NCBI GenBank assembly: GCA_965116445.1
Contig: OZ220688.1
Coordinates: 2,852,001 to 2,916,000 of the forward strand
DNA length: 64,000 bases
DNA from: Multivorans sp965116445
Lineage (GTDB): Bacteria; Acidobacteriota; Thermoanaerobaculia; Multivoradales; Multivoraceae
Reading direction: 5' to 3'
Part shown: one piece after another, positions 44,442-52,021 of the stretch
Layout of the letters: every line of letters starts with the position of its first letter
How positions within the stretch are numbered: position 1 is the stretch's first letter
The notes under the pieces: model-generated
What the model saw: only the letters and a program-made list of their open reading frames with translations
The model's database searches: none
What the model was told of the DNA's origin: nothing
Translations under genes and position numbers: made by a program

Positions 44442-45164
44442 TTATCGCCTTTTCGGCACCCTGCGCGCAACCTCCGGCGCGGAGGCTTCCCCGCCCAGCA
44501 GGTCCGGCCGCTTGCGGCGAGTCGCCTCGAGCGCCTGCTCCCGGCGCCATGCGTCGATGCGGGCATGGTCGCCGGATCGCAGCACTTCGGGCGCCTCGAT
44601 GCCCTCGACGACCGGCGGGCGCGTGTAGTGCGGGTGGTCGAGGAGGCCGGTGCGAAAACTCTCGTTCGCGACCGAAGACTGCCGCCCGACGACGCCGGGG
44701 ACCTGACGCGATATCGCCTCGATCACGACCATCGCCGGCACCTCCCCGCCCGACAGGACATAGTCGCCGATCGACAGTTCGGAGTCGACGACCAGCTCGC
44801 GCACCCTCTCGTCGACCGCCTCGTAGCGGCCGCACAGGAGCACCAGCCGCTCCTCGCGCGCCAGAGCCTGGACCTTCGCATCGTCCAGGCGCTCTCCCTG
44901 CGGCGAGAGCAGGATGCGCTGGGCGGCGGAGTCGGCGCCGGCGATCGTCCGCACCGCCTTGAGCCAGGGCGGCGCCGTCATCACCATGCCGCCACCGCCG
45001 CCGTAGGGCTCGTCGTCCACACTGCGGTGGGGATCGTCCGTGTAGTCGCGCAGGTCGTGGACCCGCACGTCGAGCAGGCCGGCCGCTCTCGCCCGACCGA
45101 TCAGGCTCGCCTCCAGGAACTCGCGGAAGACCGCGGGCAGGATGGTTACGACGTCGATCCGCAT
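44442..45164 (-). CDS. trmD: tRNA (guanine-37-N1)-methyltransferase
   Basis: 240 residues. SPOUT enzyme that methylates G37 next to the anticodon. MRIDVVTILPAVF at the start, YGGGGGMVMTAPPW, and the trefoil knot SIGDYVLSGGEVPAMVVIEAI are diagnostic. It overlaps the end of rimM by 19 bases. Confidence 0.97.
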   Translation of the reverse strand: MRIDVVTILPAVFREFLEASLIGRARAAGLLDVRVHDLRDYTDDPHRSVDDEPYGGGGGMVMTAPPWLKAVRTIAGADSAAQRILLSPQGERLDDAKVQALAREERLVLLCGRYEAVDERVRELVVDSELSIGDYVLSGGEVPAMVVIEAISRQVPGVVGRQSSVANESFRTGLLDHPHYTRPPVVEGIEAPEVLRSGDHARIDAWRREQALEATRRKRPDLLGGEASAPEVARRVPKRR

Positions 45165-45691
45165 GCTTCCAGGAAGCCCTTGGGCAGGTCGCTGCGGATC
45201 AGACGTTCCTCGACGTCGATCTCGGGCAGCAACTGGTTCACGAACGGAATGAGTACCGAGCCGCCGCCTTCCGGCCGCGCCACCGCGAGCAGCACGCCGC
45301 CGCCGTCCTCAACCACCTCGGTGACCTCGCCCAGGTCGCCCAACGCCCTGTCCACGACCCGGCAGCCAACAAGCTGGAAGTAGTAGAAGGTGCCTTCTTC
45401 CGCCGCCGGCACGCTCTCCTCCGGAACTTCGAGCAGCGCGCCCCGGAGCGCCTCCGCTGCGTCGCGGTCCGACACGCCGACGAACTGAACCAGTTCCCGG
45501 CCCCGATGCGACCGGCTCGATGCGACCTCCAGCAGCCGCGGCTGAACCCCGTCCCGCACGACGAGCTCCGAGCCGCGCACAAAGCGGGCCGGGTTCTCGC
45601 TGTCAGGCAGGACGAGCACCTCGCCGCGCAGCCCGTGGGCCCGCAGGACGGAGCCGACGACGATCATCTCCGAGTCGTCGCTACGGGTCAT
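45146..45691 (-). CDS. rimM: Ribosome maturation factor RimM
   Basis: 181 residues. Assists 30S assembly and binds S19. The N-terminal barrel starts VVGSVLRAHGLRGEVLV; the PRC-barrel part has YYFQLVGCRVVD and VLIPFVNQLLPEIDVEERLI. The ATG at 45689-45691 lacks a strong ribosome-binding site; a start at the next Met (SEMIVVG) is possible. Confidence 0.94.
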   Translation of the reverse strand: MTRSDDSEMIVVGSVLRAHGLRGEVLVLPDSENPARFVRGSELVVRDGVQPRLLEVASSRSHRGRELVQFVGVSDRDAAEALRGALLEVPEESVPAAEEGTFYYFQLVGCRVVDRALGDLGEVTEVVEDGGGVLLAVARPEGGGSVLIPFVNQLLPEIDVEERLIRSDLPKGFLEACGSTS

Positions 45692-45757
45692 TGCAGCGCC
45701 TGTTCCATCCTCACGTCTGAACCATCGAGCCCGGGATCGGCGCCGGCTCAACCGTGG

Positions 45758-46003
45758 CTACTCCGGTTCGACGATCTCGACTTCGTAGTACTCGCCGGTC
45801 TCGGCGCCGCGTACCTCGAGCAGCGCGCGCAGCGAGCGCACGCTGCGTCCCTGGCGTCCGATCACGCGCCCAAGCTCATCCGGCGCGACCTCCACCTGCA
45901 GCACGATCGCGTCCTCTTCCTCGATCTCGTCGACCCGAACCGCCTCCGGTTGATCCACGATCGACCGAACGACGCCGGCGAGCTGATCCGCGACCTCCGA
46001 CAC
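45758..46003 (-). CDS. khpA: KH-domain RNA-binding protein KhpA
   Basis: 81 residues. A single KH domain with the GxxG-type loop VIGRQGRSVRSLRAL. KhpA often works with KhpB/EloR in RNA binding and cell-envelope control. Position between rpsP and rimM is the usual one. GTG start at 46001-46003, four bases after rpsP. Confidence 0.92.
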   Translation of the reverse strand: MSEVADQLAGVVRSIVDQPEAVRVDEIEEEDAIVLQVEVAPDELGRVIGRQGRSVRSLRALLEVRGAETGEYYEVEIVEPE

Positions 46004-46006
46004 GCC

Positions 46007-46255
46007 CTAGGATTCCGCCGTGGCAGAAGCTCTACGCACCAGGCCCCGAACGGTGTCCGTGACCTGCGCACCCCGCGAAACCCAGTGGTCGATGCGGTCC
46101 GTCTTGAGGCGGATCACCACCGGGTCCTTGCGCGGGTCGTAGTGCCCGAGTTCCTCGATCACCCGCGACGAAGGGACCTTGCGGCTGTCCGACACGACGA
46201 CGCGGTAGAACGGTCTGTGGCGCGAACCCATGCGCCGGAGTCTTATCTTCACCAT
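46007..46255 (-). CDS. rpsP: 30S ribosomal protein S16
   Basis: 82 residues. MVKIRLRRMGSRHRPFYRVVVSDSR and the later VIEELGHYDPRKDP are S16. In most genomes ffh lies directly upstream; here a 4.4 kb segment intervenes, so rpsP must rely on a promoter in or beyond 46256-46368. TAGACT on the minus strand in that gap could be a -10, but no matching -35 is evident. Confidence 0.97.
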   Translation of the reverse strand: MVKIRLRRMGSRHRPFYRVVVSDSRKVPSSRVIEELGHYDPRKDPVVIRLKTDRIDHWVSRGAQVTDTVRGLVRRASATAES

Positions 46256-46368
46256 GTTTCGGTTTTCCCGTGTTGTTCAGTCGCCCGCTCTACGGTCAGG
46301 CCGGAGCCGAGGCAGCGGCGCAGTCTAGCACCAGAACGGTGTTGCTCCGGGGATCGCCGGTTCCAGTC

Positions 46369-46848
46369 TCAGGCGGCCAACTGGACGGGCAAGCTTTCCC
46401 CTGCCGGCAGGACGGGGTTGTTCTTCGAGCGCAGCTCAAGCTCGACGACACTGACTCGAGGGTCGGGGTTCGGCTCCAGCGTCAACGAGCTATCGACCTT
46501 TCCGGCCACAACCATCGACCGGCCTTCCGCGAACTTCGCCTCACCCCAGGCATCGGCGCTGTCGAAGAACTCGAGCACGCTCTCCCGGAAGGCCTCGTAC
46601 GGGGCGGTTCCGGCCATATCGTAGAGGACCGTCTGTACCTCTTCCCTGTAGGCCAGGTACGCCTCGGTCAGGGTCGAGCTGACCCCCGCCACACCGCCCG
46701 GCTTCAAGCCATGTGCGATGAACTCGCCGCTTGCTTCCTTCGTGACGACGGCCGCGCCGCACAACTCCACGCCGGCAAGCCATCCCTCGCCAACAACACC
46801 GCCTCTGGTGAAGTCGCCTCGACCACCCGGAGAACCAGTCGCGACCAT
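46369..46848 (-). CDS. Hypothetical protein in the ffh-rpsP interruption
   Basis: 159 residues with plausible protein composition from about residue 25 onward (WLAGVELCGAAVVTKEASGEFIAHG; TEAYLAYREEVQTVLYDMAG; FRESVLEFFDSADAW). No family is recognised, and there are no clear membrane helices or motifs. The first 20 residues are Gly/Arg-rich, so the start is doubtful. It reads toward rpsP. Confidence 0.45.
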   Translation of the reverse strand: MVATGSPGGRGDFTRGGVVGEGWLAGVELCGAAVVTKEASGEFIAHGLKPGGVAGVSSTLTEAYLAYREEVQTVLYDMAGTAPYEAFRESVLEFFDSADAWGEAKFAEGRSMVVAGKVDSSLTLEPNPDPRVSVVELELRSKNNPVLPAGESLPVQLAA

Positions 46849-46981
46849 CGGCCACCTTCACCACCGACGACGAGCGCCCGCGTGGTCCCGCCATCCAGGA
46901 CCCAGGGTCGCTCGACATAGGATCGCGCTCCCAGCCGCGCCCAAGACCATCTGCGCCAGCAGTCGACCAAACCCAAAGGCC

Positions 46982-49861
46982 ATGGAACCGTACGAGTTCA
47001 TCGAGAAGTGGCGAGCCTCCGAGTTGAAGGAGAGCTCAGCGGCCCAGGAGCACTTCATCGACCTCTGCCATCTCCTCGGGGAGCCGACGCCGGCGGAAGA
47101 CGACCCGACCGGCGAGCGCTATTGCTTCGAACGGGGCGCCAAGAAAGACACGGGCGGCGACGGCTGGGCCGACGTCTGGAGGAAGCATTGCTTCGCCTGG
47201 GAGTACAAGGGGAAGCACAGGGACCTCGGCAAGGCCTTCGAGCAGTTGCGCCAATACTCGCTGGCGCTCGACAACCCGCCACTGCTCATCGTCTCCGACA
47301 TGGAGACGATCCGGATCACGACGAACTGGACCAACTCCGTCAGCGTCACCGAGACGCTCGTCCTGGACGATCTGAAGGACGCGGCAGCCCGCCAGCGGCT
47401 CAAGTGGGCGATGTCCGAACCCGAGCGCCTCCGCCCGGGCCAGAGCCGACAGGACCTGACGGAGAGCGTCGCGCAGACGTTCGCCTCCCTGGCGCAAGGA
47501 CTGCGCGACCGGGGGCACGACAGCCTCGAGGTAGCCAAGTTTCTGAACCGCCTCGTGTTCTGCATGTTCGCGGAAGATGTGGATCTGCTGCCAAGGAACC
47601 TGTTCACGCGCATGCTGGACAACGCCCGGAAGGCTCCCGCCGAATTCGTCCCCATGGCCCGCGGACTCTTCGCGAGTATGGCCACCGGAGGTCGCTTCGG
47701 CGTCGAGAGCGTGGCGCACTTCAACGGCGGACTGTTCGCCGACGACGACGCGCTGCCGCTGGAGAAGGTCGAGATCGAGACGGTCCTCACGGCCGCCAGA
47801 CTCAACTGGTCCGATGTCGACCCCTCGATCCTTGGCACCCTGTTCGAGCGCGGGCTGGACCCAAGCAAGCGCTCGCAGCTTGGCGCCCACTACACCGACC
47901 GCGACAAGGTCATGCTCATCGTCGAGCCGGTCGTCATCCGGCCGCTGGAGGCCGAGTGGGGCGAAGTCAAGAAGAAGATCGCTCTCAAGCTGGAACAGGA
48001 AGAGACGGCAAAGACGATCCGGGCAGCCAGAGAGCGCCGGCGCGAAGCGGAGCGCCTCCTCCGAGAATTCCTGGAGCGGCTCCGGCAGTTCACCGTTCTC
48101 GACCCGGCGTGTGGTTCCGGCAACTTCCTGTTTCTGGCGCTCAAGTCGTTGAAGGACCTGGAGCACCGCGTGCAACTGGAAGCGGAAGCTCTTGATCGAG
48201 GCCTGCAGCGCTCGCTCCCGCGCGTCGGACCCGGGAACGTGAAAGGCATCGAGATCAACCCCTACGCAGCCGAGCTGGCCAGGGTCTCCGTGTGGATCGG
48301 CGAGATCCAGTGGATGCGCAGCAACGGCTTCTCGGGAACCCGCGAGCCCATCCTGGATCCCCTGGAGACGATTGAGTGCCGTGACGCTCTGTTCGAGTCC
48401 GACACAGAAGAGGCGGACTGGCCCGAAGCCGACGTCGTGATCGGGAATCCACCATTTGTGGGCGGCAAGAAGCTGCGGCGCGAGCTTGGCGACGAGTACG
48501 TTGATCGCATGTTCTCCGTCTACGAAGGCCGCGTACCGCAGGAGGCCGACCTGGTCTGCTACTGGTTCCACAAGGCAGGGCAACTCATGGCCAAGGGTCG
48601 TACAACTCGTGCCGGCCTGGTAGCGACGAACTCGATCCGCGGCGGCGCGAATCGCCGCCTCGTCAGCAGCGTCCTGAAGAGCCACGATCCAGCCAGGAAG
48701 ATCTTCGGCGCCTGGAGCGACGAGCCCTGGGTCGTGGACGGCGCCGACGTACGCGTATCTCTCATCTGCTTCTGCCGCACGCGCGACGCCTTCACCCCTG
48801 TCACCACCCTCGATGGCGCGGGTGTGGACGAGATCTTCACGGATCTAACAGCGCGCCGAGGCGAAATCGGGGTTGACCTGACCCAGGCAAGGCGGCTCGC
48901 GCCGAACGCGGGCGTAGCCTTCATGGGAGACACGAAGGGCGGCCAGTTCGACGTTCCCGGAGACTTGGCCCGCGAGTGGCTGCGGGAGCCCGCGAACCCG
49001 AACGGTCGCCCGAACTCCGATGTGCTCAAACCGTGGATGAACGGTATGGCCATCACCCGGCGATCCGCCGACAAGTGGATCGTCGATTTCGGATGGACGA
49101 TGGAGGAGGGGGACGCCGCTCTATACGAGTCCCCGTTCCAGCACGCACGGAAGCATGTCTATCCGATGCGGCAGAGGAACCGGACCGAAAAGCACCGTCT
49201 GAATTGGTGGCGACACCTTCGACCGCGGCCGGAGATGTGGCAGGAACTCGAGGGGGTGGTTCGCTACATCGCCACACCTCGTGTCGCCAAACACCGGCTG
49301 TTTGTCTGGCTCCATGCCGGGATCTGTCCTGACAGCGCCGTCATAGCGGTCGCCCGCGATGACGACACGACCTTCGGCATCCTGCACAGCCGCTTCCACG
49401 AGGCATGGTCTCTACGACTGGGCACCTCTCTCGGCAAGGGCAACGACCCCCGCTATACGCCCACGACTACATTCGCCACGTTTCCGTTTCCTGCTGGCCT
49501 CACGCCGAACATCTCCCCGACCGCCTACACTGAGAACCCACACGCCAAAGCGATCGCCGAAGCCACCCGGAGACTCGTCGCCCTGCGCGACCGCTGGCTC
49601 AACCCGCCCGAATGGGTCGAATGGGTCAGCGAACCCGTCCCTGGCTACCCGAAACGCCCCGTTCCGCGCAGTGACAATGCCGCCGAGGCCATCAAGAGCC
49701 GCACGCTGACCAATCTCTACAACGAACGTCCCCAATGGCTCGCTGACGCGCACGCCGCACTCGACCAGACGGTCGCGGACGCCTACGGCTGGCCTGCGGA
49801 CATCGCCACAGACGATGCCCTGACCATGCTCCTTGAGCTGAATCTCGCGCACCAACACTGA
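46982..49861 (+). CDS. Type IIL-like (MmeI-type) fused restriction-modification enzyme
   Basis: 959 residues. Single-chain nuclease and adenine methyltransferase. N-terminal nuclease-like motif D64...E74-Y-K76 in WADVWRKHCFAWEYKGKHRDL; a helical linker to about 340; methyltransferase motif I D374-PACGSGNFL and motif IV N489-PPF; then a large target-recognition region and a helical C-terminus. The order (nuclease, gamma-class methyltransferase, recognition domain) matches MmeI-type enzymes and related DNA-methyltransferase defence proteins. A single protein would modify and cut, so no partner genes are needed. It opposes the flanking housekeeping genes in orientation, which fits an inserted defence gene. 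Confidence 0.9.
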   Translation: MEPYEFIEKWRASELKESSAAQEHFIDLCHLLGEPTPAEDDPTGERYCFERGAKKDTGGDGWADVWRKHCFAWEYKGKHRDLGKAFEQLRQYSLALDNPPLLIVSDMETIRITTNWTNSVSVTETLVLDDLKDAAARQRLKWAMSEPERLRPGQSRQDLTESVAQTFASLAQGLRDRGHDSLEVAKFLNRLVFCMFAEDVDLLPRNLFTRMLDNARKAPAEFVPMARGLFASMATGGRFGVESVAHFNGGLFADDDALPLEKVEIETVLTAARLNWSDVDPSILGTLFERGLDPSKRSQLGAHYTDRDKVMLIVEPVVIRPLEAEWGEVKKKIALKLEQEETAKTIRAARERRREAERLLREFLERLRQFTVLDPACGSGNFLFLALKSLKDLEHRVQLEAEALDRGLQRSLPRVGPGNVKGIEINPYAAELARVSVWIGEIQWMRSNGFSGTREPILDPLETIECRDALFESDTEEADWPEADVVIGNPPFVGGKKLRRELGDEYVDRMFSVYEGRVPQEADLVCYWFHKAGQLMAKGRTTRAGLVATNSIRGGANRRLVSSVLKSHDPARKIFGAWSDEPWVVDGADVRVSLICFCRTRDAFTPVTTLDGAGVDEIFTDLTARRGEIGVDLTQARRLAPNAGVAFMGDTKGGQFDVPGDLAREWLREPANPNGRPNSDVLKPWMNGMAITRRSADKWIVDFGWTMEEGDAALYESPFQHARKHVYPMRQRNRTEKHRLNWWRHLRPRPEMWQELEGVVRYIATPRVAKHRLFVWLHAGICPDSAVIAVARDDDTTFGILHSRFHEAWSLRLGTSLGKGNDPRYTPTTTFATFPFPAGLTPNISPTAYTENPHAKAIAEATRRLVALRDRWLNPPEWVEWVSEPVPGYPKRPVPRSDNAAEAIKSRTLTNLYNERPQWLADAHAALDQTVADAYGWPADIATDDALTMLLELNLAHQH

Positions 49862-50068
49862 CAAACCACGCCCTTCGTGCAGTTGATCGTCGCTGTTCCG
49901 ACCAGGTTCACGTCCAGGCCGGAAGCTACGAATCGTCTTGCTCCTCGCATCCTCCGACGAACAGCAGGCTCAAACCGCTCGCGCTACCTTGCCTTCAGCA
50001 AGCGCAGGAAGAACGCCCCTATGGCCCTTCGTCTCTGCAATGGCCATCGACAAAGTCGACGGTGCCGT

Positions 50069-50596
50069 TCAAGCTCGTCGGGCGCGCGGCCCACGCAGGC
50101 GCCCGGGCGCCAGTGCGATCGCCTGATCGCGGCAGCGATCGAGGAGTCTGGGGCGTTCGGGTTCGTCGACGACATCCCGGTCGATGCGTCGCGCATGCTC
50201 GCGAACATCCGCGAGGTCGGCGAGCACGCCCTCGCGGTCGATGTAGCCGCTCTCGATGTCGCCCCAAGTACTCCGCAAACGATGGTGAAGATCGGCCCAG
50301 GCGACGGAGCAGTTCACGAACTTCGTCGCAGACTCGCCGTACTTGCCCAGGCTGGACACGCCGCTCAGAACCGCGGCGGGCGCCATCAAGCAGAACAACC
50401 ACAGATCGGCCGGCGCACCACTCAGAATGACGGTGCAGGCGCCAGCCGAGAGGGCTGCAGCCAGCGCCGATGCGCCCTTCTGGATGCGCCGCTCGCGCGC
50501 GGCCAGGCGAGCGAAGTACATGGACCGCATGTTGGCCGCGATCATCTCCTCCCGTACTCGGCCCCAGACGTCTTCGGAGGGCGGATCGAGAGCCAT
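50069..50596 (-). CDS. Two-helix membrane protein, SLATT-like
   Basis: 175 residues. An N-terminal helix (VREEMIAANMRSMYFARLAARERRIQK) is followed by two transmembrane helices (about 38-58 and 62-80) and a charged helical tail (WADLHHRLRSTWGDIES...LADVREHARRID). This layout resembles SLATT-type two-helix proteins, some of which are pore-forming effectors in nucleotide-signal defence systems, but other 2TM families look alike. No nucleotidyltransferase is adjacent. It shares the ffh-rpsP interruption with the restriction enzyme, so a defence role is reasonable. The C-terminal 15 residues are Arg/Pro-rich and may be non-native. Confidence 0.6.
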   Translation of the reverse strand: MALDPPSEDVWGRVREEMIAANMRSMYFARLAARERRIQKGASALAAALSAGACTVILSGAPADLWLFCLMAPAAVLSGVSSLGKYGESATKFVNCSVAWADLHHRLRSTWGDIESGYIDREGVLADLADVREHARRIDRDVVDEPERPRLLDRCRDQAIALAPGRLRGPRARRA

Positions 50597-50707
50597 CCTC
50601 GGAACCCTATCTCGCGCCCCTTCTTCCTTGACGAATCGACGACCGGCCTCTTCGCGATCGTGCGGCCCCTCACGCCTCCCCGCCCCGACAGGCGCGCCCA
50701 GCCGCGC

Positions 50708-52021
50708 TCACATCCCCCGGATGCCCTTCATCCACTTGCCCTTCGTGCGCTTCATCAACTTGCGCATCTGGCGATACTGCTTGATCAACTGGTTCAACTC
50801 CTGGACCGTTCGCCCGGAGCCGCGGGCGACGCGGCGCCGGCGGCTGGCGTTCAGGATCGCCGGGTTCCGTCGTTCGCGCGGGGTCATCGAGTCGATCAGG
50901 GCGGTGACCCCGACCAGCCGGCTTTCATCGACGGCGTCGGCCACGTTCACGCCGCGGAACTGTCCCGGCAGCAGTTCGAGGAGTTGAGTCAGCGGTCCCA
51001 TCCGGCGCAACTGGCGCAACTGGTCGCGCAGGTCCTCGAGCGTGAACTCCTGGCGGGCGAGCCGCTCCGCGAGGCGCTCCGTCTCTTCGCGGTCGACGAC
51101 CCGCTCGGCCTTCTCGATCAGGGACAGCACGTCGCCCATGCCCAGGATGCGGGACGCGAGCCGGTCGGGCGCGAAGAGCTCGAGGTCTTCCAGCTTCTCG
51201 CCCACGCCGACGAAGCGAAGCGGGACCTCGGTGACTCCCCTGAGCGACAGCGCGGCGCCGCCGCGGGCGTCGCCGTCGAGCTTGGTCATCACCGCGCCGG
51301 TGAGCGGCGCGCCCTCGGCAAAGGCGGAGGCGCTCCGGACGGCGTCCTGGCCGGTCATCGCGTCGCAGACGAAGAGAGTCTCGCAAGGACCTGTCCGGTC
51401 GATGACGGCCTTCAGCTCGGCCATCGACTCAGCATCGACATGGAGCCTGCCCGCGGTGTCGAAGATCAGCGTGTCGAAACCTCCCTCGCGAGCCGCGCCA
51501 ACCGCCCGATCGGCGAACGCCTCCAGCTTCTCGCCAGCCCGCGGCTCGAGCACCGTCGTCTTCGCCGCGGCGCCGACCTGTCTGAGCTGCTCGATCGCCG
51601 CCGCCCGCCTGAGGTCTCCGGCCGCCAGCACGGGTCTCCGGCCCTGGCCCCGCAGCCGCTGCGCCAGCTTGCCCGCGGTCGTTGTCTTGCCGGAGCCCTG
51701 CAGGCCGCAGAGCACGACGACCGCCGGACCACCCTCGAGTTCGAGTTCACGCCCAGGCTCGCCGAGCACCGCGATCAGCTCGTCGCGAACGATACGGATC
51801 ATGTGTTGATCGGGGGTCAGGCTGCTCAGCACCTCATCGCCCAGCGCCTGCTCCTGGACGCGCCCGACGAAGGAGCGAACGACCCGAACGTGGACGTCCG
51901 CCTCCAGCAGGGCGAGACGGATCTGGCGCGCCGCGCGCCGGACGTCGTCCTGCGAGATGCGGCCCTCCGAGCGCAGGGAGCGGAAGACTCCCTGGAGCTT
52001 GTCCTGAAGACCCTCGAACAT
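50708..52021 (-). CDS. ffh: Signal recognition particle protein Ffh (SRP54)
   Basis: 437 residues. GTPase that delivers nascent membrane proteins to FtsY. N domain at residues 1-85; G domain with CGLQGSGKTTTAGKLA, the guanine-contacting TKLDGDARGGAAL, and FVGVGEKLEDLELF; Met-rich M domain at the C-terminus ending KGKWMKGIRGM. The usual D(T/V)YRPAA loop reads GDLRRAAAIEQL here, a modest change. The ATG overlaps the transporter stop (TGATG). Confidence 0.96.
   Translation of the reverse strand: MFEGLQDKLQGVFRSLRSEGRISQDDVRRAARQIRLALLEADVHVRVVRSFVGRVQEQALGDEVLSSLTPDQHMIRIVRDELIAVLGEPGRELELEGGPAVVVLCGLQGSGKTTTAGKLAQRLRGQGRRPVLAAGDLRRAAAIEQLRQVGAAAKTTVLEPRAGEKLEAFADRAVGAAREGGFDTLIFDTAGRLHVDAESMAELKAVIDRTGPCETLFVCDAMTGQDAVRSASAFAEGAPLTGAVMTKLDGDARGGAALSLRGVTEVPLRFVGVGEKLEDLELFAPDRLASRILGMGDVLSLIEKAERVVDREETERLAERLARQEFTLEDLRDQLRQLRRMGPLTQLLELLPGQFRGVNVADAVDESRLVGVTALIDSMTPRERRNPAILNASRRRRVARGSGRTVQELNQLIKQYRQMRKLMKRTKGKWMKGIRGM

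Noticed and set aside
49862..50068. Gap after the type IIL-like enzyme as a possible gene or attachment site
   Set aside because: No open frame with a plausible product, no tRNA fragment and no repeat shared with the other end of the insertion at 46256-46368 could be seen.
50019..50402. Alternative minus-strand frame overlapping the two-helix membrane gene
   Set aside because: Its composition is Arg/Pro-rich with no motif, whereas the chosen frame has clear membrane helices.
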